Assembly (NCBI GenBank): GCA_016293845.1
Contig: JAEDDH010000003.1
Span: forward strand, 1-64,000
DNA: 64,000 bases
From: Bacteroidales bacterium
GTDB taxonomy: Bacteria; Bacteroidota; Bacteroidia; Bacteroidales; UBA3824
Direction: 5' to 3'
How positions within the stretch are numbered: position 1 is the first letter of the stretch; each line of letters opens with the position of its first letter. The notes under the pieces are model-generated. The model made no database searches. It was not told the DNA's origin and worked only from the letters and a program-made list of their open reading frames with translations. Positions 30,585 to 40,175 of the stretch are shown piece after piece. Position numbers and translations under genes: made by a program.

Positions 30585-30616
30585 TTTGTAAATCACTCAA
30601 AAAAACATTATTTTTG
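30585..30616 (+). promoter_or_regulatory. Promoter of the ATPase/STAS-like pair
   Basis: TTTG (30585-30588), 20 bp, TATTTTTG (30609-30616), 21 bp before the ATG at 30637. Confidence 0.7.
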
Positions 30617-30636
30617 TTCCGTTAAAAAACAAAACA

Positions 30637-31410
30637 ATGCAACGACACAATATTATAATTCCGAACTGTGATGACAATTTGCCAGTAGGTGAAGTGTTTG
30701 GAAGGCTATTCGACACTATCGCTAAAATAGTATCTGAATTAGATGTCGTTACTATTGATAATAAAAACGTAAACTACAGACTATTAAACGCTTGTATTGA
30801 GTTTTACTGCAATAATTTTGGACACAAAGTTTTGGTAAACAACGTTTCTGATTACGTATTTGATGTTGATGAAAAAAACATTGATTATTCGCAATCTTTA
30901 TTGGGCGATTTCCTTGATACACATAAAATCAGCAATATAAATCCGATAAGATACTTTGTAGACGAAATGATGTGCAACATCAAAGAACATTCAAAGGCAG
31001 AGAAAGGTTTGTTGTTTTATTGGCATTCGTCCACAAAAAATACAATTGATATATGTGTTGCCGACAATGGAATTTCGATTCTTGGCAGTTACGTTCAAAA
31101 TCAGTTGTATCTTGATCATATTGGCGATAGCGATGCAAAAGCAATTACATTGGCAAAAAAGGGGTTTTCTACCAAAAATCGTCCCGATGCAGAAAACAGA
31201 GGTTTTGGCATATCATCAAACATTAATATGATAACCAACGGTTTGCAAGGAAGTATGTATGTATTGTCAGGGACGGGCTTATTGTTGTGCAAAAAAGATA
31301 AAACGGAAATTTTGTCAATGCCTGCGCAAACCGAATGGAGCGGGACATTAATTTTTGCAGAAATTCCTTTAAACACGCCAAAAGAATTTGATTTTTATAA
31401 ATATATGTAA
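30637..31410 (+). CDS. GHKL (histidine-kinase-type) ATPase
   Basis: 257 residues with no sensor, TM or phospho-acceptor His. The C-terminal half is an HATPase_c fold: N-box DEMMCNIKEHS (about 109-119), G1 box VADNGISI (about 137-144), a lid region, and G2 NRGFGIS (about 187-193). The N-terminal half is unassigned. With the STAS-like gene 7 bp downstream it resembles a partner-switching pair (anti-sigma kinase plus STAS protein) rather than a two-component kinase. Target unknown. Confidence 0.8.
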   Translation: MQRHNIIIPNCDDNLPVGEVFGRLFDTIAKIVSELDVVTIDNKNVNYRLLNACIEFYCNNFGHKVLVNNVSDYVFDVDEKNIDYSQSLLGDFLDTHKISNINPIRYFVDEMMCNIKEHSKAEKGLLFYWHSSTKNTIDICVADNGISILGSYVQNQLYLDHIGDSDAKAITLAKKGFSTKNRPDAENRGFGISSNINMITNGLQGSMYVLSGTGLLLCKKDKTEILSMPAQTEWSGTLIFAEIPLNTPKEFDFYKYM

Positions 31411-31417
31411 TAATAAA

Positions 31418-31756
31418 ATGAAAGAAATAGTAAAATTGTCCGAGCGTTTCGGCACGAGAATACATATAAGGGCGCAGGTGGCTGCTTTTGAAAAAACTCT
31501 TTCGCCTGAAAATAGTTATTTGCTTGATTTTTCGGGCATAGAAACTGTTTCTAGGTCAGTGGCAGACGAGTTTTACACGCTTGTACATTCGGGAATGAAG
31601 GTCGAAATGTACAATATGAACGACTTTGTGCGCAAAATGTATGATGCAGTAACATACGGACGGTTTATGCCCCGCAATTTGCAGTATTCTTTTGACGAAA
31701 TCATTGTTTGCCCCGACATAGAAAGCGTCAAATACAATTTGAGAAATTTTGGTTAA
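31418..31756 (+). CDS. STAS-like DUF4325 protein
   Basis: 112 residues from ATG 31418 (MKEIVKLSERFGTR). DUF4325 hallmarks: SYLLDFSGIETVSRSVADEF (about 40-59), beta-strand VEMYNMNDFVRKMYDAV, then the helical tail. The fold is STAS-like; the usual phospho-Ser position falls near SRSVADEF. Translated with the ATPase gene, 7 bp away. Pairs of this kind are described mainly from conflict or stress islands. No third gene is coupled. Confidence 0.82.
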   Translation: MKEIVKLSERFGTRIHIRAQVAAFEKTLSPENSYLLDFSGIETVSRSVADEFYTLVHSGMKVEMYNMNDFVRKMYDAVTYGRFMPRNLQYSFDEIIVCPDIESVKYNLRNFG

Positions 31757-31800
31757 AAACCTGTATCATCTATAATTTACTTTTTAATTTAAATAATATT

Positions 31801-34647
31801 ATGAACCTATTCAGACGATTTACAATCTTGTTGGCTGCGTGTTTTATGGTAAACGCTGTCAACGCTCAGGACATCTCCGAGTCTGACCCCGCCATCCGCA
31901 AGGGAGTATTAGACAACGGACTCACCTACTATATCTGCAAAAACAACTATCCCGAGCATCAGGCGGGTTTCTACATCGTGCAGAAAGTAGGTTCGGTGCA
32001 GGAGGAGGACTCGCAGCAGGGTCTCGCCCATTTTCTTGAACACATGGCGTTCAACGGACTCAAACATTTCCCCGAAGACCGTATGCTACGCTACTTAGAG
32101 AGCAACGGCATCAGGTTTGGCAACGAAATCAACGCCTACACTTCGTTCGACCAAACAGTCTACTACATCAACGGCGTGCCCACCAACAAACGTCAGTCGC
32201 TTTTAGACTCGTGCCTTTTAGTGCTTGCCGATTGGTCGGGCGGAATCCTCTTAAAAGACGAAGAAATCGACAAGGAGCGCGGCGTTATCAAAAGCGAGAA
32301 AATTATGCGTTCGTCGGCAGGACAAAGAATGATGGAGCGTTCATTGCCCCGCTATCTGTCTGATTCAAAATACGCATACCGCCTGCCCATAGGCAAAATG
32401 GAGGTGGTGGAAAACTTCAAATACAACGAAATCCGTGAGTACTACAAAAAATGGTATCATCCTACCAACCAAGGCATTATAGTTGCCGGGGACATCGATC
32501 CCGACTATATGGAGAAAAAAATCAAGGAGTATTTTGGCGCGTACACCAATCCCGAAAACGCCGCTCCCGTGGTTTACCCCGCCATTGTCGACAACGAGGA
32601 GGCCATCTTTATCACCGACCGCGACAAGGAGCAGCAGTACTCACGAATCGAAATTGACTTCAAAAACGAGATTATCCCTGTGGAAATGCGCTCAACACTG
32701 CCTGGATACGTCACCAACCTCTTGCACAACATTATATCACACATAGCATCTGAGCGTTACAACGACCTTGTTCAGAAAGCCGACGCACCTTTTGTTTACG
32801 CATACGCATCATGCACATCGTTTGTAACCCGCACCAAAGACGCGTTCACTGTTGAGGGTGTGGCAAAAGAGGGTCAGGAATACGACTGTTTCAAATCGAT
32901 TTACCGCGAGGCAATGAGGATTCAGCAGCACGGATTCACGGGCTCGGAACTCAATCGCGCCAAAGACGCCATCCTCAGCAACGCCGAAAAAGCCTTCACC
33001 AACCGCGACAAACAAGAGACTTCGGCTCTTGCCAACCGCGCACTGGCCAACTTTCTCAACAACTTCCCGATGCTCTCTCCCGAAAAGAACTTGGAACTTC
33101 TCAAACAGGTTCTTCCGCTCATAACATTAGACGCTATCAACCAAGTGGTTAAAGCATACATCTCCCCCAACGACAAAAATCTTGTGTGTCTTTCGCTCGC
33201 ACCCGAAAAAGACGGAGCAAAATACCTCACCGAAGCCGATATGCGCCGCGCAGTCGACGAGGTTCGCAGCGAAACAATCGAGGCTTTCATCGACGACGTT
33301 AAAAACGATCCCCTTGTAGAAAACCTTCCCAAGGCAGGCAAAATCAAAGCCGAAACCAGCGACCCGTTTACCGGAGCAAAAGTTTACACACTCAGCAACG
33401 GCACCAAGGTATACGCCCTCAAAACCGACTACAAGGCCGACGAAATTGTGTTCAACGCACTCAGTTGGGGTGGCGACTCAAACTATCCTGATGCCGACAT
33501 ATACAACCTCAAACTCTGCACCGAGGCTATGGGCAACGTTGGCTTGGGCAATTTCACATCGTCGCAGTTGAGCAAGGCTCTCACAGGTGTACACGCCAAC
33601 GTATACTCACACATCGGCAGTCGTGAAGAATCGCTCAGCGGCAACTGCACACCCAAAGATTTGGAATATATGATGCAGAAAATCTATCTCGCATTCACCA
33701 ATCCGGGCAACAGTGAGGAGGATTATCAGGCTTATATTCAGATGGCAAATACTGCGCTCAAAAACCGCAACACAAATCCCCTCTACGCCTACAACGACAC
33801 CATCAACTACCTTCAATACGATGGCAACAAACGCGCCGCCGATATCCACTTTGAAGACCTCAAATCCGTAGGTTTCAAGCGCATACGCGAAATCTACCGC
33901 GAACGTTTTGCCGATGTCAACAACTTCACTTTCTTCTTTGTAGGAAACTTTGAATACGACACACTTAAAACAATGCTCTGCAAGTACATAGCCACACTGC
34001 CAAAAGTAAAACGCGACGAAACCTACAAGCGCGACGTTGTACACTACCACAAAGGCAAACAAGAATGCACATTCCAACGCGAAATGCAGTCGCCACAGAG
34101 TCGCATATACAACTCGTTCGCATTCCGCACCATAGGCGAATACTCGCTTGAAAAAGACATCATAGCCGACGCCGCCGCTCAGGTGCTCAGTATGGTATTC
34201 TTGAAAGAAATCCGCGAAGATGCGTCGCTCGTATACAACATCAGTGTCCACAGCAGCATCAACAAGGCCGACGGCGGATTGGCAAGTTCGATATTTGAGA
34301 TTTCGTGTCCCGCTAAGCCCGAATACGGCAACCTCACCCAGAAGATGATCGACGACATATTCCTCCGCATAGCCAACCAAGGTTTCGAGCAGGACAAACT
34401 CGACAAGGTAAAGGAATACTACATCAAAGAGCATCAGGCCAACCTCAAACGCAACAGTTATTGGCTCAACATTATGAGCGAGAAAGCCTTCTACAATTTC
34501 GACGAAAGAACAAATTTTGAACAGATAGTGAACAACTTGACCGTAAGCAAGATACAGAACTACATTAAATCATTGCTTGAATCCGAAGGCATCCTCAAAG
34601 TTCAAATCCAACCCGACGGCACCGAACAAAAAATGAAGGTAGAATAA
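31801..34647 (+). CDS. M16 (insulinase-type) zinc protease
   Basis: 948 residues from ATG 31801, where a signal peptide begins (MNLFRRFTILLAACFMVNAVNAQ). The inverted zinc motif HFLEH is at 77-81, with the downstream Glu in the ..EEIDKERGVI.. segment (about 156-165). Two M16 halves: catalytic N-terminal and non-catalytic C-terminal. Length is that of pitrilysin-like periplasmic proteases of Bacteroidetes. Intact; a palindrome and terminator follow. Confidence 0.93.
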   Translation: MNLFRRFTILLAACFMVNAVNAQDISESDPAIRKGVLDNGLTYYICKNNYPEHQAGFYIVQKVGSVQEEDSQQGLAHFLEHMAFNGLKHFPEDRMLRYLESNGIRFGNEINAYTSFDQTVYYINGVPTNKRQSLLDSCLLVLADWSGGILLKDEEIDKERGVIKSEKIMRSSAGQRMMERSLPRYLSDSKYAYRLPIGKMEVVENFKYNEIREYYKKWYHPTNQGIIVAGDIDPDYMEKKIKEYFGAYTNPENAAPVVYPAIVDNEEAIFITDRDKEQQYSRIEIDFKNEIIPVEMRSTLPGYVTNLLHNIISHIASERYNDLVQKADAPFVYAYASCTSFVTRTKDAFTVEGVAKEGQEYDCFKSIYREAMRIQQHGFTGSELNRAKDAILSNAEKAFTNRDKQETSALANRALANFLNNFPMLSPEKNLELLKQVLPLITLDAINQVVKAYISPNDKNLVCLSLAPEKDGAKYLTEADMRRAVDEVRSETIEAFIDDVKNDPLVENLPKAGKIKAETSDPFTGAKVYTLSNGTKVYALKTDYKADEIVFNALSWGGDSNYPDADIYNLKLCTEAMGNVGLGNFTSSQLSKALTGVHANVYSHIGSREESLSGNCTPKDLEYMMQKIYLAFTNPGNSEEDYQAYIQMANTALKNRNTNPLYAYNDTINYLQYDGNKRAADIHFEDLKSVGFKRIREIYRERFADVNNFTFFFVGNFEYDTLKTMLCKYIATLPKVKRDETYKRDVVHYHKGKQECTFQREMQSPQSRIYNSFAFRTIGEYSLEKDIIADAAAQVLSMVFLKEIREDASLVYNISVHSSINKADGGLASSIFEISCPAKPEYGNLTQKMIDDIFLRIANQGFEQDKLDKVKEYYIKEHQANLKRNSYWLNIMSEKAFYNFDERTNFEQIVNNLTVSKIQNYIKSLLESEGILKVQIQPDGTEQKMKVE

Positions 34648-34671
34648 ACCACAACATCCCACGCAATCAGT

Positions 34672-34699
34672 GTAGAGACGGTGTGCACACCGTCTCTAC
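34672..34699. repeat. 28-bp perfect palindrome (REP-like)
   Basis: GTAGAGACG, GTGTG/CACAC centre, CGTCTCTAC. The GTAGAGACG arm is a familiar dispersed palindrome in many genomes. It begins 25 bp after the M16 stop. Confidence 0.85.
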
Positions 34700-34710
34700 C
34701 CCCAAATAAT

Positions 34711-34755
34711 AACAATCCCCATAACGCTGTAATTTTCAGTATTATGGGGATTGTT
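34711..34755. terminator. Terminator hairpin after the M16 gene
   Basis: AACAATCCCCATAA (34711-34724) and TTATGGGGATTGTT (34742-34755), a perfect 14-bp stem. The T/A flanks are weak, but its size and position fit a bidirectional transcription stop between convergent M16 and rnr. Confidence 0.7.
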
Positions 34756-34763
34756 TATACAAT

Positions 34764-34848
34764 AAATTTTGGTGTGAGACTATAATTAAACATTTTAAAT
34801 TTTGGTGTGGGACTATAACATGGGGTAAAAAATTTTGGTGTGGGACTA
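34764..34848. repeat. Three 19-bp direct repeats, period 33 bp
   Basis: AAATTTTGGTGTGRGACTA at 34764-34782, 34797-34815 and 34830-34848 (first copy has A for the second G). The two 14-bp spacers differ. No coding potential. Between convergent genes. Confidence 0.85.
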
Positions 34849-34881
34849 ATACTGAACGTAATAAAGAACAACAACTAAAAG

Positions 34882-34937
34882 AATTTCCGATTATATTCCA
34901 AAATTATTCAAATAATTTACGAATATAATCGGAAATT
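34882..34937. repeat. 56-bp near-perfect palindrome
   Basis: Outer arms AATTTCCGATTATATTC (34882-34898) and GAATATAATCGGAAATT (34921-34937), 17 bp perfect; inner arms AAATTATT/AATAATTT. It sits 90 bp beyond the rnr stop and could end rnr transcripts or be a small mobile palindromic element. Confidence 0.85.
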
Positions 34938-35027
34938 ATTATAATATTTTCCGAGAACTTGACTCAGAGATAATCACAGAAGGGGTTAAAAACATCTATT
35001 TTTATCAAAGACTAAGTGCCAAAATTG

Positions 35028-37367
35028 TTACTTATTCTTTTTAGAACCTTTCCCGCGCTTTTTGTCTTTCTTCGACTTGCCGCCGTTGTCCTTGCCTTTG
35101 CCTTTGGACGAACTGCTGCTAAAGATGCCAGGTTTGGTGTTGTGGCTGCGTTTGGGTTTGTTTTTAAAGCGGGCAGCATCTTCTTTGTCGGCCTTTTCTA
35201 CGTCGGTTTCGATGCGTTTTTTGCTGTCTGCCATCACAAAGTCGAGCATCTTGTGTTCAAGGTTAGCACGGGCAACTTTGATTTGAATTATGTCGCCGAG
35301 TTGGTATTTCTTTTTGCTGTAATGACCTATGAGACAATAGTTATCCTCATCAAATTGATAAAAATCATCATCGAGGTCGTGCATAGGAATCATACCCTCA
35401 ATTTTGTTCTCCTCAATTTCGGCATAAACACCCCATTCGGTGATGCCCGAAATTACAGCGTCGAAAGTTTCGCCAAGATGGTCGCGCATAAACTCCACCT
35501 GTTTGTATTTGTCGCTGGCGCGTTCTGCCTGAACAGCAAGATATTCGCGGGCTGAACAGTGCTTGCAGAGTTTCTCATATTTCTGCTTGTTGGCACTGCG
35601 TTTTCCGTTGAGATACATCCACAACAATCGGTGAACCATCATATCAGGGTAACGACGAATTGGTGAAGTAAAATGCGTATAATATTCAAAACCAAGACCA
35701 TAGTGTCCGATATTGGTGGTGCTGTAAATAGCCTTTGCCATTGAGCGGACGGCGAGCGAAGAGATAACATCACGCTCGTTTTTGCCACGGAGTTTTTCCA
35801 AAAGTTCGTTGAGCGTGCGACTTATGGCATCGTCGCTCTTCATATTGATAGAGTAGCCAAATTTGCCGATAAACTTCTGGAATGAAGAAAGTTTTTCCAA
35901 ATCGGGCTCGTCGTGAATACGATAAACAAACGTTTTGGCGGGGTGTTTCTTATCCTTTTTAGAACCGATTAGAGTGGCTACACGCTTGTTGGCAAGCAAC
36001 ATAAACTCCTCGATAAGCCAGTTAGCCTCTTTTGCCTCCTTGAAAAATACGCGGAGGGGCTTGCCGTTTTCGTCGATTTCAAATTTAATTTCGGGACGTT
36101 CAAACGATATAGAGCCGTTGCGGTAACGGTCGTCGCGGAGAATTTTGGCAAGATCCCAACATTTTAGAATCTCTTGGGCATAGTCGCCTTTACCGGTTTC
36201 GATAATCTCCTGCGCCTCCTCGTAGCAGAATCGGCGGTTAGAATTGATGATTGTTTTGCCGAACCATTCGTTCTGAATCTGAGCGTTTTGGTCAAGTTCA
36301 AAAATTGCCGAGAAACAAAGTTTGTCCTCATTGGGACGGAGGCTGCAAAGATTATTACACAAAGCCTCGGGAAGCATAGGCACAACACGGTCGACAAGGT
36401 ACACCGAAGTGGCGCGTTCTAATGCTTCTTGATCCAATAGAGAACCTTCTTCGATATAGTAAGTTACATCGGCTATATGAACTCCTACTTCAAAGTTACC
36501 ATTTTCGAGAACGCGGAACGAAATTGCATCGTCGAAGTCTTTGGCGTCAGCAGGGTCGATGGTAAAAGTGGTAACATCGCGCATATCGCGGCGAGTCTTG
36601 ATTTCGCCATTGGGAATTTCGGTGGGAATCTCCTCGGCAGCACGTTCCACAGCACGGTCAAACGCATAGGGAAGTTCAAATTCAGCAAGAATTGCGTGCA
36701 TTTCGGTTTCGTTGTTGCCAGTTTCGCCAAGCACCTCAACTATCTCGCCGATAGGATTTTTAGCACCTGCGGGCCATTCGGTAATTTTGGCAACAGCCTT
36801 GTCGCCCTTTTTCGCCTTCATAAGTTTGCCCGACGGAAGGAAAATATCGTAAGGCATTGTCTTATGATTAGTTATGAGGAATGCAAAATTCTTGCGTTTA
36901 TCCACAGTGCCCACAAAAGTGGTGCGGAAACGTTGAAGAATCCTTATCACCTCGCCCTCTTGCATACCGTCGGTGGTAGATGCAAATAGGCTCACCTCTA
37001 CCCTATCGTTGGTAAGCGCATTGTTGAGATTGCGCTCGTCAACAAAAATTTCAAGGTCACTATCGTCGGGACGTACAACGCCGCCGCCCTTGCGCAACTC
37101 TATCACGCCTTCGATAACACCGGTTTTGATAAAAGCCTTATATTTATTGTTTTCGTAGAGGATACGATTTTGTTCCAACATTTCGGCAATGGTCTGTTCA
37201 AAAAGTTCCTTTGCATCTTTGTCGGTGATTTTCAGATACTCCAACAGTTGTTTCTTAGAATATTCAGCAGTTGGATTGTTTTTGAGCAATTCAGAAATCA
37301 GTCGCAAAAGTGTGCGCTTGTTGTATCGCTCAGTTATAGGGGTCTTTGTTTCAATAGTTTCAGCCAT
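35028..37367 (-). CDS. rnr: Ribonuclease R
   Basis: 779 residues, 3'-5' exoribonuclease that degrades structured RNA. An N-terminal helix-turn-helix and cold-shock domains (to about 240) precede the RNB catalytic domain with DPADAKDFDDA (271-281) holding the Mg-binding aspartates; the S1 domain (about 640-715) is EWGVYAEIEENKIEGMIPM...; a Lys/Ser/Gly-rich tail ends the protein, typical for RNase R. Has a full-consensus promoter. Intact. Confidence 0.96.
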   Translation of the reverse strand: MAETIETKTPITERYNKRTLLRLISELLKNNPTAEYSKKQLLEYLKITDKDAKELFEQTIAEMLEQNRILYENNKYKAFIKTGVIEGVIELRKGGGVVRPDDSDLEIFVDERNLNNALTNDRVEVSLFASTTDGMQEGEVIRILQRFRTTFVGTVDKRKNFAFLITNHKTMPYDIFLPSGKLMKAKKGDKAVAKITEWPAGAKNPIGEIVEVLGETGNNETEMHAILAEFELPYAFDRAVERAAEEIPTEIPNGEIKTRRDMRDVTTFTIDPADAKDFDDAISFRVLENGNFEVGVHIADVTYYIEEGSLLDQEALERATSVYLVDRVVPMLPEALCNNLCSLRPNEDKLCFSAIFELDQNAQIQNEWFGKTIINSNRRFCYEEAQEIIETGKGDYAQEILKCWDLAKILRDDRYRNGSISFERPEIKFEIDENGKPLRVFFKEAKEANWLIEEFMLLANKRVATLIGSKKDKKHPAKTFVYRIHDEPDLEKLSSFQKFIGKFGYSINMKSDDAISRTLNELLEKLRGKNERDVISSLAVRSMAKAIYSTTNIGHYGLGFEYYTHFTSPIRRYPDMMVHRLLWMYLNGKRSANKQKYEKLCKHCSAREYLAVQAERASDKYKQVEFMRDHLGETFDAVISGITEWGVYAEIEENKIEGMIPMHDLDDDFYQFDEDNYCLIGHYSKKKYQLGDIIQIKVARANLEHKMLDFVMADSKKRIETDVEKADKEDAARFKNKPKRSHNTKPGIFSSSSSKGKGKDNGGKSKKDKKRGKGSKKNK

Positions 37368-37395
37368 AAGGTATATGTTTTTACAAATTATAATA

Positions 37396-37426
37396 CAAAA
37401 TTAACCAAAAAAGTGGTATAAACAAA
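37396..37426 (-). promoter_or_regulatory. Promoter of rnr
   Basis: On the minus strand TTTG (37426-37423), 19 bp, TAATTTTG (37403-37396), 28 bp before the rnr ATG. The same TTTG is part of a second -7-like TATATTTG (37430-37423). Confidence 0.75.
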
Positions 37427-37443
37427 TATACGATGAGAATTTT

Positions 37444-38340
37444 TTATTTGTTGCCAAATACAAAGCGCAAAAACCTCTTAGCCTTGCGCCAATCGTTTTT
37501 GTTGAATTGCGAAATCAAGAGCATTGTCCGTGCGAAAACTATTAGATAAGCCTTTAATTTAGAAGACGTTATGCAAATAGTTTTAAACACATTCGGCAGC
37601 ATACACTTAAAATATTTTTCTTCCTCGTCCATAGCGTCCATAGAGGCTCCACCAAGATGAATAATAGAGGTTTGTGGAGAATAAAGGTTTTTATACCCTA
37701 ATTTTCTGAACATTAAACACCAAAGCATATCCTCGGCATACATAAAGAATGTTTCTGGCAGTCTACCTCCAAACACTTTATCAATCAAACTTTTACGGGT
37801 AAAAAAGCACGCTCCGTATATCCAATCACAATCGGTGGGCAGATTATAATTGTGACGCTCGCCAAGATAGAGTTTTGCAAGTTTGTCGGCATTAGTTAAC
37901 TTATTGATTCTAAACAGTTGACGCAGTTCTAACCTTAGCGAAGGTGCACGATTGGCACAAGGTTGAACACTGCCGTCGGGCGAAAGTAGTTTTGGCGTAA
38001 GACTTCCGCAATTAGGCTGACTGCGAAAATAATCTACACAAATTTTAATAGTGTTTTCGGGAAAGATGGTGTCGCTATTTAGCAAAAGAATATAATCACC
38101 ATTGGCACAGGATATTCCAAGATTATTTCCCCCTGCAAAACCAAGATTTTTGGGAGAATAGACGTATTTAAAATTATCTAAATGCTCAAACCGCGCATGA
38201 TCAAACTTTTTATCAGAACCATTGTCAACAACAATTACTTCGTATTCAATATCTTTTGTATGGTTAATTAAAGAATTGATACAATTAAACGTAAGGTCGG
38301 GAGTGTTATAATTAATTACAATAACGCTTACTTCGACCAT
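37444..38340 (-). CDS. Family 2 glycosyltransferase
   Basis: 298 residues, GT-A fold: VSVIVINYNTPDLTFNCINSL start, VIVVDNGSDK (about 35-44), YILLLNSDT as the DxD-equivalent (about 83-91), and GACFFTRKSLIDKVFGG with FFMYAEDMLWC further on, as in rhamnosyltransferase-like enzymes of cell-surface polysaccharides. The ATG lies 13 bp inside the end of the lipoprotein gene, so the two are translated together. No other glycan genes are nearby. Confidence 0.9.
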   Translation of the reverse strand: MVEVSVIVINYNTPDLTFNCINSLINHTKDIEYEVIVVDNGSDKKFDHARFEHLDNFKYVYSPKNLGFAGGNNLGISCANGDYILLLNSDTIFPENTIKICVDYFRSQPNCGSLTPKLLSPDGSVQPCANRAPSLRLELRQLFRINKLTNADKLAKLYLGERHNYNLPTDCDWIYGACFFTRKSLIDKVFGGRLPETFFMYAEDMLWCLMFRKLGYKNLYSPQTSIIHLGGASMDAMDEEEKYFKCMLPNVFKTICITSSKLKAYLIVFARTMLLISQFNKNDWRKAKRFLRFVFGNK

Positions 38341-39512
38341 TCTACCTGATAAATAGAGTTTTGATATGGCGAAACCGACGACTGCTGGTCGATAAGTGCC
38401 TGAGCACGAGTGGTTACAGCCACCACATCGTTGTTAGACGACTTACCACAGCCTTTGTAGTTGCGTTCGATAAAGAATCCCGGATTGGCAAACGCCTTAT
38501 ATTCTTGCGGCAAATCTGCGGCATTCTCCACATTCTGCAACCAAAGCGCATAGATATTTGAGAGGAACGTTCCAGCAGAGTTGTCGACAATAAGTTTGCG
38601 CATCGAAACCGACTCGTCACTATTTTTGGTAAGTCCAGCAAAAAACGCTGCCACATTTAAACTTGCATCGGCAGAACCAGCAAAATTGAGAGAATAGCCC
38701 TTGTTTTCGGGACTATCGAACCAAATATATGGAAAATCGGCTATGCCAGAGTAGTTTATGATATTAGAACCCGACTGTTCGGCGGTGAGAGTGATATTGC
38801 CCACATAATTGATATTTGAGGAGTGCGCCTTGGTGGTAAAACCGGTGAGATGGCATTTATTTACCACTTTGTCGGTGCTGCGGGTAAACTCAACCTCACA
38901 TTTTACATTGCTTCCAAAGCTCTTTTCGGGAAAACGGATACGGTCGAAATCAGACGGGCTGAAAACCATATATCCTTTTGTAAAATCAAGATTATAAAAT
39001 AGTTCAAGAGCAGGACGAAGGTCGGCAGCATCGTTTTCTACAAAATCAGAAATGAGGAGATGAAAGTCCCAATGCTCGCCATCACGCACAGCGTCGGAAT
39101 CTAACTGCCATTGTTTGTGACGACTGTCGCCCGGACTTGTGTATGCACCCAAAATCGGCTCCGAAAACGAAATCCAATTCTGAGTTTTGTCGGTAGAGCG
39201 GTTGATTTCCACCAACGAATTATAAACGTATTGATTTACAGAGCATACATAACTGATAATATCCACAACGTTCATATAAATAGTGGTGTCGGACGGAAAA
39301 CTCGAAAGAATATCACTTGTGGTGGTATCATTCACAAACGCAGGCTTTTCTAAAAAATGAGGAATCGAAACCACAAACTGTTTGAGTTCGGGAGTCGCAG
39401 GTGTGATGTCGTCGTTTGCTTCGTCCATACTGCACGAGGTAACAAGGCAAGCCGAAACCACGAAAAACGCTGAAATGCATTTAAATACAATATAAAAAAA
39501 TTTCCTTTTCAA
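38328..39512 (-). CDS. Bacteroidetes lipoprotein, unassigned
   Basis: 394 residues. The signal peptide contains lipobox VTSC (Cys about residue 27) followed by SMDEANDD, an acidic start suitable for surface export. The rest is beta-rich: PHFLEKPAFVNDTTT, ISFSEPILGAYTSPGDSRHKQWQLDSDA, GYMVFSPSDFDRIRFP. No domain recognised with confidence. It overlaps the glycosyltransferase downstream by 13 bp. Confidence 0.75.
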   Translation of the reverse strand: MKRKFFYIVFKCISAFFVVSACLVTSCSMDEANDDITPATPELKQFVVSIPHFLEKPAFVNDTTTSDILSSFPSDTTIYMNVVDIISYVCSVNQYVYNSLVEINRSTDKTQNWISFSEPILGAYTSPGDSRHKQWQLDSDAVRDGEHWDFHLLISDFVENDAADLRPALELFYNLDFTKGYMVFSPSDFDRIRFPEKSFGSNVKCEVEFTRSTDKVVNKCHLTGFTTKAHSSNINYVGNITLTAEQSGSNIINYSGIADFPYIWFDSPENKGYSLNFAGSADASLNVAAFFAGLTKNSDESVSMRKLIVDNSAGTFLSNIYALWLQNVENAADLPQEYKAFANPGFFIERNYKGCGKSSNNDVVAVTTRAQALIDQQSSVSPYQNSIYQVEWSK

Positions 39513-39696
39513 TTTAAAATGTGGTTATTATAATACATTACTCCATAAAGTAAGACACACCGAACGTGCAATACCCTAACTTTGGAACGCCTTTTTTACA
39601 TACAAAAACTATAACCTTAATTTAAGCAAAATAGTTACACAAAATTTATACAAATAATGTTAATTCGCGGCGCAAAAATAAAAAATATTTCAAAAG

Positions 39697-40071
39697 ATGA
39701 CATCAAAAGCAATTTACACCATTTTGCTGCTCTTGTGCAGTAATACATTTATGACATTTGCGTGGTACGGACACCTAAAAATGGCGCAAATGCCCCGTTT
39801 TGCCAATATGGGACTAATGGCATTCATACTCATCAGTTGGGCAATAGCCTTTGTAGAATATTGTCTGCAAGTGCCTGCCAACCGCATAGGCTTCGACGGC
39901 AACGGAGGACCATTTAACCTTATGCAACTAAAAGTGATACAAGAGGTTATCACACTAACAGTATTCACCGTCTTCTCTATCCTTGTATTCGGCAATATGC
40001 ACCTACAATGGAATCATTTTGTGGCGTTTATATTGCTAATAGGGGCGGTATTTTTTGTGTTTTATAAATAA
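39697..40071 (+). CDS. DMT-family (DUF486) four-TM membrane protein
   Basis: 124 residues, four predicted TM helices. The signature FMTFAWYGHLK (about 19-29) and later QVPANRIGFDGNGGPFNLMQLKVIQEVI (about 57-84) are diagnostic for DUF486, a small branch of the drug/metabolite transporter superfamily. Substrate unknown. Single gene with a terminator 10 bp later. Confidence 0.9.
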   Translation: MTSKAIYTILLLLCSNTFMTFAWYGHLKMAQMPRFANMGLMAFILISWAIAFVEYCLQVPANRIGFDGNGGPFNLMQLKVIQEVITLTVFTVFSILVFGNMHLQWNHFVAFILLIGAVFFVFYK

Positions 40072-40080
40072 AGCAAAAAA

Positions 40081-40126
40081 AATCTTGCCCAAAAGTGGGG
40101 TAAAAAAGGTAGATTTGGGCAAGATT
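40081..40126 (+). terminator. Terminator between DUF486 and mlaE
   Basis: AATCTTGCCCAAA (40081-40093) and TTTGGGCAAGATT (40114-40126), perfect 13-bp stem, followed by TTT. The right arm's last T is the first base of the next promoter's -33 TTTG. Confidence 0.8.
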
Positions 40127-40156
40127 TTGAAATAAAAAAATACTTTTGTAATTTTG
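40126..40156 (+). promoter_or_regulatory. Promoter of mlaEF
   Basis: TTTG (40126-40129), 19 bp, TAATTTTG (40149-40156), 19 bp before the mlaE ATG; a second TACTTTTG lies directly before it (40141-40148). Confidence 0.75.
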
Positions 40157-40175
40157 CGGTAGAGATTGTAGCATC

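Noticed and set aside
31801..34647. Long antisense open frames over the M16 gene and over polA
   Set aside because: They mirror the codon pattern of strong genes on the other strand, have no family match and no promoter.
34764..34848. Short CRISPR remnant
   Set aside because: 19-bp repeats with 14-bp spacers are too short for known systems, and no cas or leader is visible.
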